A stretch of DNA of 12,084 nucleotides from XYD1-FULL-39-28 sp964453095 (GCA_964453095.1 CAYVRE010000019.1:1-12084); one strand, 5' to 3'; shown: positions 6,354 through 12,084, counted from the stretch's first letter. The notes: a model not told the origin generated them from the sequence alone. Translations and numbers: made by a program.

Positions 6354-7406
6354 CTAGCTTATATCTACAATTTTTTCCCAGGGCAGGGCAAATTTTCCAA
6401 AATGCCCATAGGCCGCTGTTTGTTTATAAATCGGCTGGCGCAAATTTAGTTTTTCAATAATTGATTTGGGTTTGAAATCAAACTTGCTTTTAGCAATTTC
6501 TGCTATGCTCTCCCCTTTTTCATTTAATGCCTCTACCATCAACGGCTCGGCTTTTCCAATTGCGTAAGATACAGAAACCAGACATTGTTTTGCAAAACCA
6601 TTTGCCACTAAATTTTTAGCAGCAAACCGGCACATGTAAGCAGCGGACCTGTCTACTTTGCTCGGATCTTTTCCAGAAAAACATCCTCCGCCGTGCGCTA
6701 TTAATCCCCCGTAAGTATCAACCATAATTTTTCTGCCGGTCAATCCGGCATCAGCTTCGAATCCCCCTTGGACAAATCTGCCGGTTGGATTGACTAAAAT
6801 TTCTATATCCGAAATATCTCCGATAACCGGTTTGATTAATTTTTCGATCAAAAGGTTTTTTATTTCTTCCTGCGATATATTTTCGTCGTGCTGGGTACTG
6901 ATTAAAACTGTTTTAATTTTGCCGTTTTCCACTGTAATTTGAGTTTTTCCATCCGGCTTCATCCATTTAAAAACTCCCTGCCTTCTTAAATTTTCGAGCC
7001 CTTCTGCTAATTCGTGAACTTTCACCACGGCCATGGGCATGAATTCCGGAGTTTCATCGGTAGCAAAGCCGTACATAATCCCTTGGTCTCCCGCGCCGCC
7101 GGTATCAACCCCCTGGGCAATATCCGGAGACTGCTTTACTATGCCTGTAATTATTTTTAAATCCTGATCATATCCAATGTCTTTATAGACCTTTCTTGCA
7201 ATTTCCTCGGCGTTAAAGTCCGCTTTTGTCGTTACTTCTCCGCCAATTACCAGAAGCCCGTGATTCCCGAATGTTTCAATGCCGGCTCTTGTAAAAGGGT
7301 CCTGCTTTAAACATTCGTCTAAAATCGCATCTGAAATCTGATCGCAAACCTTATCCGGATGCCCGGATGTCACACTCTCTACCGTATATGTTTTTGGTGT
7401 AAACAT
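6354..7406 (-). CDS. metK: S-adenosylmethionine synthetase
   Basis: Makes SAM from methionine and ATP; a cytoplasmic tetramer. Seen: ESVTSGHPDKVCDQISDAILD at 10-30 (GHPDK binds ATP), the signature GAGDQGIMYG at 104-113, HDENIS at 173-178, and the P-loop-like signature GGGCFSGKDPSKVDRSAAY at 239-257. In the last, the usual GGGAFSGKD Ala is Cys241. At 350 residues it is shorter than the usual 380-400, but all motifs are present and the C-terminus (YGHFGKFALPWE) is normal. An in-frame TTG/ATG at 7493 lies inside the riboswitch and would translate the terminator, so ATG at 7406 is chosen. Regulated by the SAM-I riboswitch upstream, a direct feedback loop. Confidence 0.97.
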   Translation of the reverse strand: MFTPKTYTVESVTSGHPDKVCDQISDAILDECLKQDPFTRAGIETFGNHGLLVIGGEVTTKADFNAEEIARKVYKDIGYDQDLKIITGIVKQSPDIAQGVDTGGAGDQGIMYGFATDETPEFMPMAVVKVHELAEGLENLRRQGVFKWMKPDGKTQITVENGKIKTVLISTQHDENISQEEIKNLLIEKLIKPVIGDISDIEILVNPTGRFVQGGFEADAGLTGRKIMVDTYGGLIAHGGGCFSGKDPSKVDRSAAYMCRFAAKNLVANGFAKQCLVSVSYAIGKAEPLMVEALNEKGESIAEIAKSKFDFKPKSIIEKLNLRQPIYKQTAAYGHFGKFALPWEKIVDIS

Positions 7407-7432
7407 AATATTATTTTTAATTATATATAAAC

Positions 7433-7453
7433 AAAAACTTCCTCGAAAGGAAG
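7433..7453 (-). terminator. Riboswitch-controlled terminator before metK
   Basis: The minus strand has CTTCCT, loop TTCG, AGGAAG, then TTTTT. It lies between the SAM-I aptamer and the metK start, as expected for transcriptional OFF control by SAM. Confidence 0.85.
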
Positions 7454-7460
7454 CTAAAAA

Positions 7461-7566
7461 GATTATCTTTCCCTTTCGGGCTGGATTTAGCACCTTACGC
7501 CACTCGCGCAGGTTGCTGATAGGATATACAACGGGCCAGTTCCCTTTCCTATTCTCTTGATAAGTT
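7461..7566 (-). promoter_or_regulatory. SAM-I riboswitch (S box) controlling metK
   Basis: The minus strand carries the S-box core in order: CTTATCAAGAGA (P1 and kink-turn), GGGAACTGGCCC (7544-7533, P2b/loop), GCAACC (7516-7511), P3 ACC-TGCGC/GCGTA-GGT, AAGGTGCTAAATCC (7496-7483), P4 CCC-GAAA-GGG, and GATAA closing P1. SAM binding should favour the terminator at 7433-7453 and stop metK transcription. The match to the consensus is direct; switching itself is established for the family and inferred here. Confidence 0.93.
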
Positions 7567-7577
7567 AAATTTTATTC

Positions 7578-7606
7578 TTTATATCTCTTTCAAAGACATA
7601 TTACAA
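7578..7606 (-). promoter_or_regulatory. Promoter of the SAM riboswitch/metK transcript
   Basis: The minus strand has TTGTAA (7601-7606), a 17-nt spacer and TATAAA (7578-7583), with a start near 7571, just before the aptamer. Confidence 0.6.
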
Positions 7607-7623
7607 GCGTGGATAACTTTTTG

Positions 7624-7695
7624 TGGGCCCGGAAGGAATCGAACCTTCGACCTCTGTCTTATCAGGACAGCGTTCTACCACTGAACTACGAGCCC
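7624..7695 (-). tRNA. tRNA-Ile(GAU)
   Basis: A full 72-nt cloverleaf: acceptor GGGCTCG/CGGGCCC with discriminator A, D arm GTTC-GAAC, anticodon arm CTGTC-CTGATAA-GACAG with anticodon GAT and T33, T arm GAAGG-TTCGATT-CCTTC. CCA is not encoded, so it needs CCA-adding enzyme. Confidence 0.97.
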
Positions 7696-7708
7696 AATTT
7701 ATTTAGAT

Positions 7709-7737
7709 ATTTTAGCAAAAAAAACAAGGAATTGCAA
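7709..7737 (-). promoter_or_regulatory. Promoter of tRNA-Ile
   Basis: The minus strand has TTGCAA (7732-7737), a 17-nt spacer and TAAAAT (7709-7714) with the extended TGC just before it. Confidence 0.6.
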
Positions 7738-7746
7738 ACATTAGAT

Positions 7747-7777
7747 AAAAAAAGGGCTACACGAGGAGTGTGTAGCC
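7747..7777 (-). terminator. Intrinsic terminator of the ~455-nt RNA
   Basis: The minus strand has GGCTACAC, a 7-nt loop, GTGTAGCC, a C and then seven T. An 8-bp perfect stem; strong. Confidence 0.88.
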
Positions 7778-8136
7778 ATTAATGAAAAACGATTGTAGAA
7801 AACAGGGAGAGGACAGGGCGATGAAGAAGATGAAGTTGTCAAATAGCAAGAAATGGAACAGCTGGCAGAGGAGATATGTCGCGAATGGGGACGGACGTCA
7901 TCGGCGTTATCGCCGGATTTGCACGCAAGGGAGCTCATTCGGACGCGGTCCGGGAATGGCCGGACTAACGGCCGGCGAACACGAGCCTCGGTGAAAACCC
8001 CGGAAATGGCGTCGGCTGCTCCTATCGTGTCTACAAAGTCCCCCGTCTCTCGCGAATCTCACAAAATCCGCGCCCCAGAGAATCGCTTTTGCCACTGTGC
8101 AAAACACTGTGCTACGTCAACAGTGCTCTGCCAACT

Positions 8137-8187
8137 GCCCATGAGATTACCAGCTCAAATAACTGACAATCTCATGGGCAGTTCCTA
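8137..8187. repeat. 16-bp perfect inverted repeat
   Basis: AACTGCCCATGAGATT, a 19-nt spacer, then its exact reverse complement. No T-run on either side. On the minus strand it is the first large hairpin of the predicted RNA. Confidence 0.9.
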
Positions 8188-8206
8188 AAAGAACATCCTA
8201 TACTAT

Positions 8207-8234
8207 ATCTTACCAAAGGCAAAAAAAGTGTCAA
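8207..8234 (-). promoter_or_regulatory. Promoter of the ~455-nt RNA
   Basis: The minus strand has a perfect TTGACA (8229-8234), a 16-nt spacer and TAAGAT (8207-8212) preceded by TGG (extended -10). The start is near 8200. Confidence 0.65.
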
Positions 8235-8245
8235 TACCCAGACCC

Positions 8246-8341
8246 CTACTTTTTCCTTGTTAAAAATAATGTTAAAGCCGGACAGAGGGCTATCGCAACC
8301 ATCAATCCCAGGGCCATGGCTGTTATCGGCTCCCTAATCAT
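8246..8341 (-). CDS. Tiny membrane protein, 31 residues
   Basis: Reads MIREPITAMALGLMVAIALC and continues to end LTRKK. One hydrophobic helix at about 7-28 with a basic C-terminus. Its ATG overlaps the TGA of the 43-residue gene (ATGA at 8338-8341), a strong sign of coupled translation. No family recognised. The 43/31 pair looks like a two-component membrane peptide unit; a holin-like, toxin or transporter-accessory role is possible but unsupported. Confidence 0.6.
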   Translation of the reverse strand: MIREPITAMALGLMVAIALCPALTLFLTRKK

Positions 8342-8469
8342 TTGATTAAACTTGTTAATACTAATGCAAGCACAACAACTGCCGCCGCAACTAATGACAG
8401 CCACCCCCACAACGGCAATCTTACCAGAAAATTCATTATTGTATAAACTGCTTCTTGCTGTTGATTCAT
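8338..8469 (-). CDS. Tiny membrane protein, 43 residues
   Basis: Begins MNQQQEAVYTIMNFLVRLPL and has one long hydrophobic helix at about 19-42 (WGWLSLVAAAVVVLALVLTSLI) ending in Lys. A polar N-terminus, no signal peptide cleavage site. It begins 14 nt after the stop of the basic 36-residue gene and overlaps the following 31-residue gene by 4 nt. No clear Shine-Dalgarno. Not recognised; the reading frame, membrane profile and overlap together argue that it is real. Confidence 0.6.
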   Translation of the reverse strand: MNQQQEAVYTIMNFLVRLPLWGWLSLVAAAVVVLALVLTSLIK

Positions 8470-8483
8470 AAGCGAGAATTTAA

Positions 8484-8594
8484 TTAAGCTCTATTTTTAT
8501 TCGCAGTCCGCGCTTTCTTTCTTTTATTATATCTGTTTATATTTCTCTTTTTTGATCTCCTATTCAATCTTTTTACGTTTAACCAAGTTGTCAT
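8484..8594 (-). CDS. Very basic peptide, 36 residues
   Basis: Begins MTTWLNVKRLNRRSKKRNIN and ends RTANKNRA. Fifteen of 36 residues are Lys or Arg and none are acidic. It heads a run of three small genes. Such composition suggests RNA or ribosome binding, or an antimicrobial/toxin-like peptide; no family recognised. A TATAAT at 8614-8619 lies just upstream with a poor -35. As it is short and AT-rich, chance is possible. Confidence 0.5.
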   Translation of the reverse strand: MTTWLNVKRLNRRSKKRNINRYNKRKKARTANKNRA

Positions 8595-8613
8595 ATTATT
8601 TGTTTTTTATTTT

Positions 8614-8619
8614 ATTATA
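8614..8619 (-). promoter_or_regulatory. Possible -10 for the small-gene operon
   Basis: A perfect TATAAT on the minus strand, about 20 nt before the ATG at 8594. No good -35 and no TGn, in very AT-rich DNA. The rest of 8595-8730 shows only a weak hairpin (CGAG/CTCG) after the tRNA. Confidence 0.35.
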
Positions 8620-8730
8620 ACTATGTTTTAACTTTTTAATTTTTGTTCAGGAGATATACGGGAATTTATTTTCGAACTTTTCAGTCAAAATAGTCGAGGC
8701 GACTCAGTTACTCGGCGTGTAATGTGATAG

Positions 8731-8801
8731 CTGCGGGGCTTGGATTCGAACCAAGATGGAATGCTCCAGGGGCATTAATCCTACCGTTAGATGACCCCGC
8801 A
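8731..8801 (-). tRNA. tRNA-Gln(CUG) with C33
   Basis: A 71-nt cloverleaf: acceptor TGCGGGG/CCCCGCA with discriminator G (U1-A72 and G73 fit Gln), D arm ATCT-GGAT, anticodon arm AATGC-CCCTGGA-GCATT, T arm CTTGG-TTCGAAT-CCAAG. Anticodon CTG. Position 33, almost always U, is C here. CCA not encoded. It begins 6 nt after the stop of the homing endonuclease gene. Isotype moderately sure; gene very sure. Confidence 0.85.
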
Positions 8802-8807
8802 ATATAA

Positions 8808-9584
8808 TTAATAATTTCTAAATCTTATTAAATTTTTTATTTTATAAACTTCTTCTTTTCTTGAAATTTGAATTTGATATTGACTCCTGTGTGGATGAAA
8901 TCCTAAAATTTTTAAACCCTCAAAAACATTATCCAAAAGCGAATTATTTTTATTAGAAAATAAGAATTTATAGGTACAGGTTGGCTTATGAATACAAAAA
9001 GATCCTTCTGCTTCGTATAGTCCACGTAAATAACCGATTAGGTTTTTTTTGTTTTTTAATATCCAGCTAGGAATTTTTATTTTAAGCCTACCTCTATTGC
9101 CACAAGGAATTTCTAGTCTTATACTTAGATATTTTTGGTAAATTCTAACTCTTATACAGCCTCCTTTGGGTTTACTTATCGCCGGTTTTTTAGAAAAAAT
9201 TTCGTGGACAAGACTCGCATACCTATTAACAAAACCCAAATTTTTTGCATTAGATACTATGGTCAACGCCTCGGTCCGCGGAAATTTATGTATATTACCG
9301 TCTCCTAAAATAACTCCAATAAGTTCGGCGAGCTCTTTTGTTTTTTTTAATTTTTTAGGAGAGTTGGGAAATTTTCCCTTTTTAACCATCTGCAACCTCC
9401 AAACTTTAAAATTATCAATCTTTTTATTTTTAAAGGTTTCTGAAATCTTAGCAATACTGGGATGATTGTCTTTGGTGTATCCTTTACTCCAGGAGGGTGG
9501 TCTCTTCTTTAAGCTTTTAAGCCAGTTTTTATATCTTTTATCCGTCTTAGGCAAAAGACTTGGTGGTGTGATATAAAAAGTCAT
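8808..9584 (-). CDS. LAGLIDADG homing endonuclease
   Basis: A 258-residue protein with two LAGLIDADG helices: LAELIGVILGDGNI at 85-98 and LIGYLRGLYEAEGSF at 182-196, so a single-chain enzyme with acidic residues Asp95 and Glu193 in the active-site positions. The first ~75 residues are basic (PSWSKGYTKDNHPSIAKISETF..., KVWRLQMVKKGKF) and probably help DNA binding. Such enzymes make site-specific double-strand breaks and copy their own genes into cleaved sites. It is not inside an intron or an intein: it is free-standing between a tRNA remnant and an intact tRNA-Gln. ATG at 9584 lies exactly where transcription should start from the extended -10 upstream. It is AT-richer than its neighbours, fitting an acquired gene. 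Confidence 0.92.
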   Translation of the reverse strand: MTFYITPPSLLPKTDKRYKNWLKSLKKRPPSWSKGYTKDNHPSIAKISETFKNKKIDNFKVWRLQMVKKGKFPNSPKKLKKTKELAELIGVILGDGNIHKFPRTEALTIVSNAKNLGFVNRYASLVHEIFSKKPAISKPKGGCIRVRIYQKYLSIRLEIPCGNRGRLKIKIPSWILKNKKNLIGYLRGLYEAEGSFCIHKPTCTYKFLFSNKNNSLLDNVFEGLKILGFHPHRSQYQIQISRKEEVYKIKNLIRFRNY

Positions 9585-9590
9585 TAACTT

Positions 9591-9599
9591 ATTATACCA
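9591..9599 (-). promoter_or_regulatory. Extended -10 promoter of the homing endonuclease
   Basis: The minus strand reads TGGTATAAT, then 6 nt, then ATG at 9584. The usual start point is the A of the ATG, so the mRNA is predicted to be leaderless. No Shine-Dalgarno could fit. Confidence 0.65.
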
Positions 9600-9617
9600 T
9601 AAATGCCAATATTACAA

Positions 9618-9643
9618 TACCATTAAATGACCCGACAATATTA
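9618..9643 (-). pseudogene. Decayed 5' end of tRNA-Gln
   Basis: From 9641 to 9618 the minus strand matches the start of tRNA-Gln and its flank (8805-8782) at 20 of 24 positions, including ATATTG, GGGTCAT and GGTA. Similarity stops after about tRNA position 20, and no anticodon or T arm follows. It begins next to the ftsX stop. With the intact tRNA it flanks the homing endonuclease gene as direct repeats. Confidence 0.7.
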
Positions 9644-10555
9644 TATCTCCAAATACTTTCTGATTACGATAAAGCTTGAAATCATGCCTACGCTTATGCC
9701 GAAAGCTAATTGTATTAATACAAGAATCCAGAAATTAGTCAAGAAGTATCCGATAGCGCTGAACCCGGGTAATACCGATGAAATCTCAGCCGATAAGAAG
9801 TAGGCGAATAATCCGGAAAGCAAAAGGCAGGCCAGAGATGCAACCACTCCGTAAATTATCCCCTGGATTATGAACGGGCCTCTGATGAACCAATCTGAAG
9901 CGCCGACTATGCGCATCGTGCTGATTTCATCCTTTGAGCTGTCAACCGCAAGCTTGATGGTGTTGTAAACAACCAGCATAGCGACAATAATCATAATTAT
10001 GCCGAATAAAATCCCGAACTTGTTTATATCGGAAGTGATGGAATAAACCTTTTCAATCGTATCCTTCTTCTGGGAAAAATCAACTTTTTCGATCAGCTTG
10101 CTGAAATCCGAGGTCTGTAGAATATTTGAGATCCCTTCGTACTGCGAAGGATCGCCATTGGTCCTGATATTTAAAGAAGGCAGAAAAGGATTCTCCCCCA
10201 CTTCTTCCAGGGCCTTTGACAGAATACTGCTGTCTTTATGCTTTTCAGTAAAAATCTGCATTGCCTGCTCTTTAGAAATATATTGCACATCTTTTATATC
10301 AGGGGATATTTTTAGAATCCCATCTTTTACCTGAAGAATATCCTGCTCCGCCGTGGCCTGCTTAAAATAGGCTGTAATATCAATTTTATCCTGCACCTGA
10401 GATATGAGATAGTTTGATATCCCGCGGAAGAATAAAAGGCCGGTGATCAGCATCATGGCTACAGTCAAAACGAAAATCGCAGCCAAAGAAATTCCTTTAT
10501 TGCGGCTGAAGTCGCTTGCGGCAAAACCTATTGTTCTCCTTAGGGGTGTAAACAT
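9641..10555 (-). CDS. ftsX: Cell division protein FtsX
   Basis: The permease-like partner of FtsE in the inner membrane; with FtsE it links the divisome to activation of peptidoglycan hydrolases. 304 residues. One membrane helix at about 22-45, then a large outside domain (about 50-175, with NPFLPSLNI at 122-130), then three helices at about 180-200, 226-253 and 270-297. The conserved FtsX block DEISTMRIVGASDWFIRGPF is at 209-228. The start ATG is 15 nt after the ftsE stop, within an operon. The stop codon is followed directly by the tRNA remnant. Confidence 0.96.
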   Translation of the reverse strand: MFTPLRRTIGFAASDFSRNKGISLAAIFVLTVAMMLITGLLFFRGISNYLISQVQDKIDITAYFKQATAEQDILQVKDGILKISPDIKDVQYISKEQAMQIFTEKHKDSSILSKALEEVGENPFLPSLNIRTNGDPSQYEGISNILQTSDFSKLIEKVDFSQKKDTIEKVYSITSDINKFGILFGIIMIIVAMLVVYNTIKLAVDSSKDEISTMRIVGASDWFIRGPFIIQGIIYGVVASLACLLLSGLFAYFLSAEISSVLPGFSAIGYFLTNFWILVLIQLAFGISVGMISSFIVIRKYLEI

Positions 10556-10570
10556 GATTGCTTATTTTAA

Positions 10571-11251
10571 TTATATGATAAAACGGCCTTCGGCTTCGTC
10601 CCTTATAATCCTTCCGCCGACTAAGGTGATGACTCTCTTGCCCAGCTTGTTTATTACTTCCCTGTCGTGCGTTAACAAAATTACAGTAGTTCCTGCTTTG
10701 TTTATCTTTTCCAGAAGAAAAACTACTTCGTATGTGTTATATGGATCAAGATTTCCGGTAGGTTCATCGGCTATTATTATCTTCGGGTGGTTAACGAGCG
10801 CCCTGGCTACGGCTAATCTCTGCTGCTCTCCGCCGGATAGTTCCTTAGGAAAATTATCCATTTTATCTTTCAATCCGATTAAATCTATAACTTTCGGCAC
10901 TTCTTTTTTTATCTCGCCGGATCCCCTGCCCTCCACCTCCATTATATACGCAACGTTTTCATATACGGTTTTGGCCGGCAGAAGCTTGTAATCCTGATAT
11001 ATGCAGCCGATGCTTCTCCTAATTTTTTGAATTTCAAGCGAATCTGCTGTGCGTATGTTTTTGTCTTTGAAATAGACATCTCCATGAGTGGGTTCTTCCA
11101 ATCCTAAAATAAGGCGGGTCAAAGTCGTTTTGCCGGAACCGGATTTGCCGACAATGGAAACAAACTCTCCTTCTTTTATTTCAAAAGAGACCTCTTGCAA
11201 CACAACTTTATTCTCCGGATAAATTTTTGTTACTTTGTCAAATTTAATCAT
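10571..11251 (-). CDS. ftsE: Cell division ATP-binding protein FtsE
   Basis: The ABC ATPase subunit of the FtsEX complex, on the cytoplasmic face. 226 residues, normal length. Seen: Walker A GKSGSGKT at 35-42, Q-loop Gln86 (YQDYKLL), signature LSGGEQQR at 138-145, Walker B IIIADEPTGNLD at 158-169 and the switch His195 (LLTHDRE). The start overlaps the end of prfB by 8 nt, so translation is likely coupled. The order prfB-ftsE-ftsX is common in bacteria. Confidence 0.97.
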   Translation of the reverse strand: MIKFDKVTKIYPENKVVLQEVSFEIKEGEFVSIVGKSGSGKTTLTRLILGLEEPTHGDVYFKDKNIRTADSLEIQKIRRSIGCIYQDYKLLPAKTVYENVAYIMEVEGRGSGEIKKEVPKVIDLIGLKDKMDNFPKELSGGEQQRLAVARALVNHPKIIIADEPTGNLDPYNTYEVVFLLEKINKAGTTVILLTHDREVINKLGKRVITLVGGRIIRDEAEGRFII

Positions 11252-12084
11252 TTGATTTTAATTCTGCTTCTATAAACTTACCTAAATCGCCGTCCAGCAC
11301 GCTCTCTGCATCCGATGTTTCATACTGAGTGCGCAGATCCTTGACCATCTTGTACGGATGCAAGACGTAAGATCTTATCTGGTTGCCCCAGGAAGCGGAG
11401 ATCAAATCCCCCTTTATATCCTTCAATTCCTTTTTTTGCCTTTCTTCTTCCAGCTGAAAGAGCTTGGCATGCAATATCTTCATTGCGTTGCTCTTATTCT
11501 TCCCCTGCAAACGCTCTGTCTGAGAAGCAACTACAATGCCGGTGGGAATATGGGTTATTCTTACGGCTGATTCTGTTTTATTGACATACTGTCCTCCCGG
11601 CCCCGACGCCCTGAACGTATCCACCTTCAGGTCTTCCGGCTTGATTTCAATTCCGGCATCTTCTCCTTCTATCTCCGGCAAAATATTCACCAGAGCAAAC
11701 GAGGTATGGCGGAGCTTCTGGGATGAAAAAGGGGAAATCCTCACCAGCCTGTGCACGCCTGATTCTTTTTTTAAAAAGCCGTATGCATAATTTCCTTTTA
11801 TTTCCATCGTCACGGATTTTGTGCCGATTCTTCCCTCCGGACCGCCTGCATCGCCGAATGCCTGATGCAGAACATTTGTTTTTAATCCTTTTGCCGCGCA
11901 ATACCTTTCGTACATCCGCAAAAGCATAGTGGCCCAATCCTGCGAATCTTGGCCTCCTGCCCCGGAAAATATCTCTATAATCGCATTGCCTTTATCATAT
12001 TTTCCTGACAAAAATGTCTTAAATTCCTGCTTCTCTATTTCCTTCTCTATTTCCTTCTCTAAATTCTTGTCCTGCAATACCGCA
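11244..12084 (-). CDS. prfB: Peptide chain release factor 2 (5' end cut by window edge)
   Basis: Recognises UAA and UGA stop codons and triggers peptide release on the ribosome. The frame is open to the window edge; about 280 codons are present of the usual ~365, so the N-terminal ~90 residues (and any programmed frameshift site) are outside. Numbering from the TTG at 12077: SGAGGQDSQDWA at 38-49, the RF2 stop-codon motif SPF at 115-117, and the catalytic GGQ at 161-163 within ASGPGGQYVNKTES. SPF, rather than RF1's PxT, fixes RF2. The last codons overlap the ftsE start. A 12-nt unit repeated about 2.5 times (12031-12060) encodes the KEIEKEIE stretch of the coiled N-terminal domain. Confidence 0.96.
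   Translation of the reverse strand, partial: AVLQDKNLEKEIEKEIEKQEFKTFLSGKYDKGNAIIEIFSGAGGQDSQDWATMLLRMYERYCAAKGLKTNVLHQAFGDAGGPEGRIGTKSVTMEIKGNYAYGFLKKESGVHRLVRISPFSSQKLRHTSFALVNILPEIEGEDAGIEIKPEDLKVDTFRASGPGGQYVNKTESAVRITHIPTGIVVASQTERLQGKNKSNAMKILHAKLFQLEEERQKKELKDIKGDLISASWGNQIRSYVLHPYKMVKDLRTQYETSDAESVLDGDLGKFIEAELKSND

Larger units (their letters stand above)
7747..8200 (-). ncRNA. Unidentified structured RNA, about 455 nt
   Basis: A GC-rich stretch in AT-rich surroundings, bounded on the minus strand by a promoter (8207-8234) and a strong terminator (7747-7777), without a convincing protein frame on either strand. Possible helices fit together: a 16-bp hairpin near the 5' end (8137-8187); a long-range 10-bp helix GTTGGCAGAG (8135-8126) with CTCTGCCAGC (7870-7861, one G-U); inside it TCGCGA (8055-8050) with TCGCGA (7884-7879), plus GGGG with CCCC; and local hairpins such as CGGCG-ATAA-CGCCG and CGGAC-CGC-GTCCG. 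The size fits RNase P RNA or tmRNA, but I found neither the RNase P GGAAAGTCC/ACAGAA cores nor a tmRNA T arm and tag. Exact ends and identity are uncertain. Decayed coding DNA is the alternative. Confidence 0.55.

Noticed and set aside
7407..7493. Upstream start of metK adding 29 residues
   Set aside because: It would translate the riboswitch terminator; metK proteins start next to the first motif as from ATG 7406.
7741..8188. Several short frames on both strands (65-111 codons) in the GC-rich region
   Set aside because: They overlap each other, are full of Arg/Ser/Pro typical of non-coding GC-rich DNA, and match no motif; the promoter/terminator pair and helices favour an RNA.
7747..8200. 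RNase P RNA or tmRNA
   Set aside because: Size fits, but I found no GGAAAGTCC or ACAGAA core, no tRNA-like T arm and no tag ending in Ala-Ala-stop. A covariance search would be decisive.
8731..9584. Group I intron inside the tRNA
   Set aside because: The tRNA is uninterrupted from acceptor to acceptor and the endonuclease lies wholly upstream of it.
12031..12060. Tandem 12-nt repeat as a regulatory repeat
   Set aside because: It lies in the prfB frame and simply encodes a coiled-coil Lys/Glu stretch.
1..12084. CRISPR array, insertion sequence or phage genes
   Set aside because: No regularly spaced repeats, transposase or phage structural motifs were seen.

Overview
The window looks like a stretch of chromosome from a small-genome, AT-biased bacterium. 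The best guess is a Patescibacteria/CPR (Parcubacteria-like) organism. This is inferred from many tiny ORFs, short intergenic gaps, weak or absent Shine-Dalgarno sequences at most starts, tRNAs without encoded CCA, a free-standing LAGLIDADG gene beside a tRNA, and ordinary bacterial core genes (prfB-ftsE-ftsX, metK). No rRNA or single marker settles the lineage. All genes but one lie on the minus strand.

Right to left, in transcription order: 12084-9641 holds the 3' part of prfB, then ftsE and ftsX as an overlapping or tightly spaced operon. Directly after the ftsX stop lies a decayed copy of the first ~20 nt of a tRNA, then a LAGLIDADG homing endonuclease gene, then a complete tRNA-Gln(CUG) whose 5' end matches the decayed copy. 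I read this as a homing gene lodged at a tRNA gene. Next, 8594-8246 carries three tiny genes: a 36-residue very basic peptide, a 43-residue membrane peptide and a 31-residue membrane peptide, the last two overlapping as ATGA. A GC-rich, apparently structured non-coding RNA of ~455 nt follows (about 8200-7747). It has its own TTGACA/extended -10 promoter and an intrinsic terminator, and I could not match it to RNase P RNA, tmRNA, 6S or SRP RNA. tRNA-Ile(GAU) and a metK gene under a SAM-I riboswitch with a terminator come next.

The only plus-strand gene (6042-6293, unknown) is convergent with metK and shares a bidirectional terminator with it. It diverges from a four-gene minus operon (5880-4554): Cys-rich anchored protein, TspO-family protein, small membrane protein and a 48-residue basic protein. 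Then come a nucleoside 2-deoxyribosyltransferase-like gene (4442-3984) and a five-gene coupled operon (3911-1048): MBL-fold hydrolase with a Cys-rich tail, a membrane-anchored peptidase S51 fusion, a DUF6485-like protein, a DUF167 protein and YjbQ. The left edge holds a GC-richer pyrF (OMP decarboxylase, subfamily 2) that runs off the window. It has its own promoter and a strong leader hairpin.

Functionally the window mixes translation termination, cell division, SAM supply, pyrimidine synthesis and small exported or membrane proteins. Several promoters share an extended -10 element (TGnTATAAT-like), and one of them would give a leaderless endonuclease mRNA.
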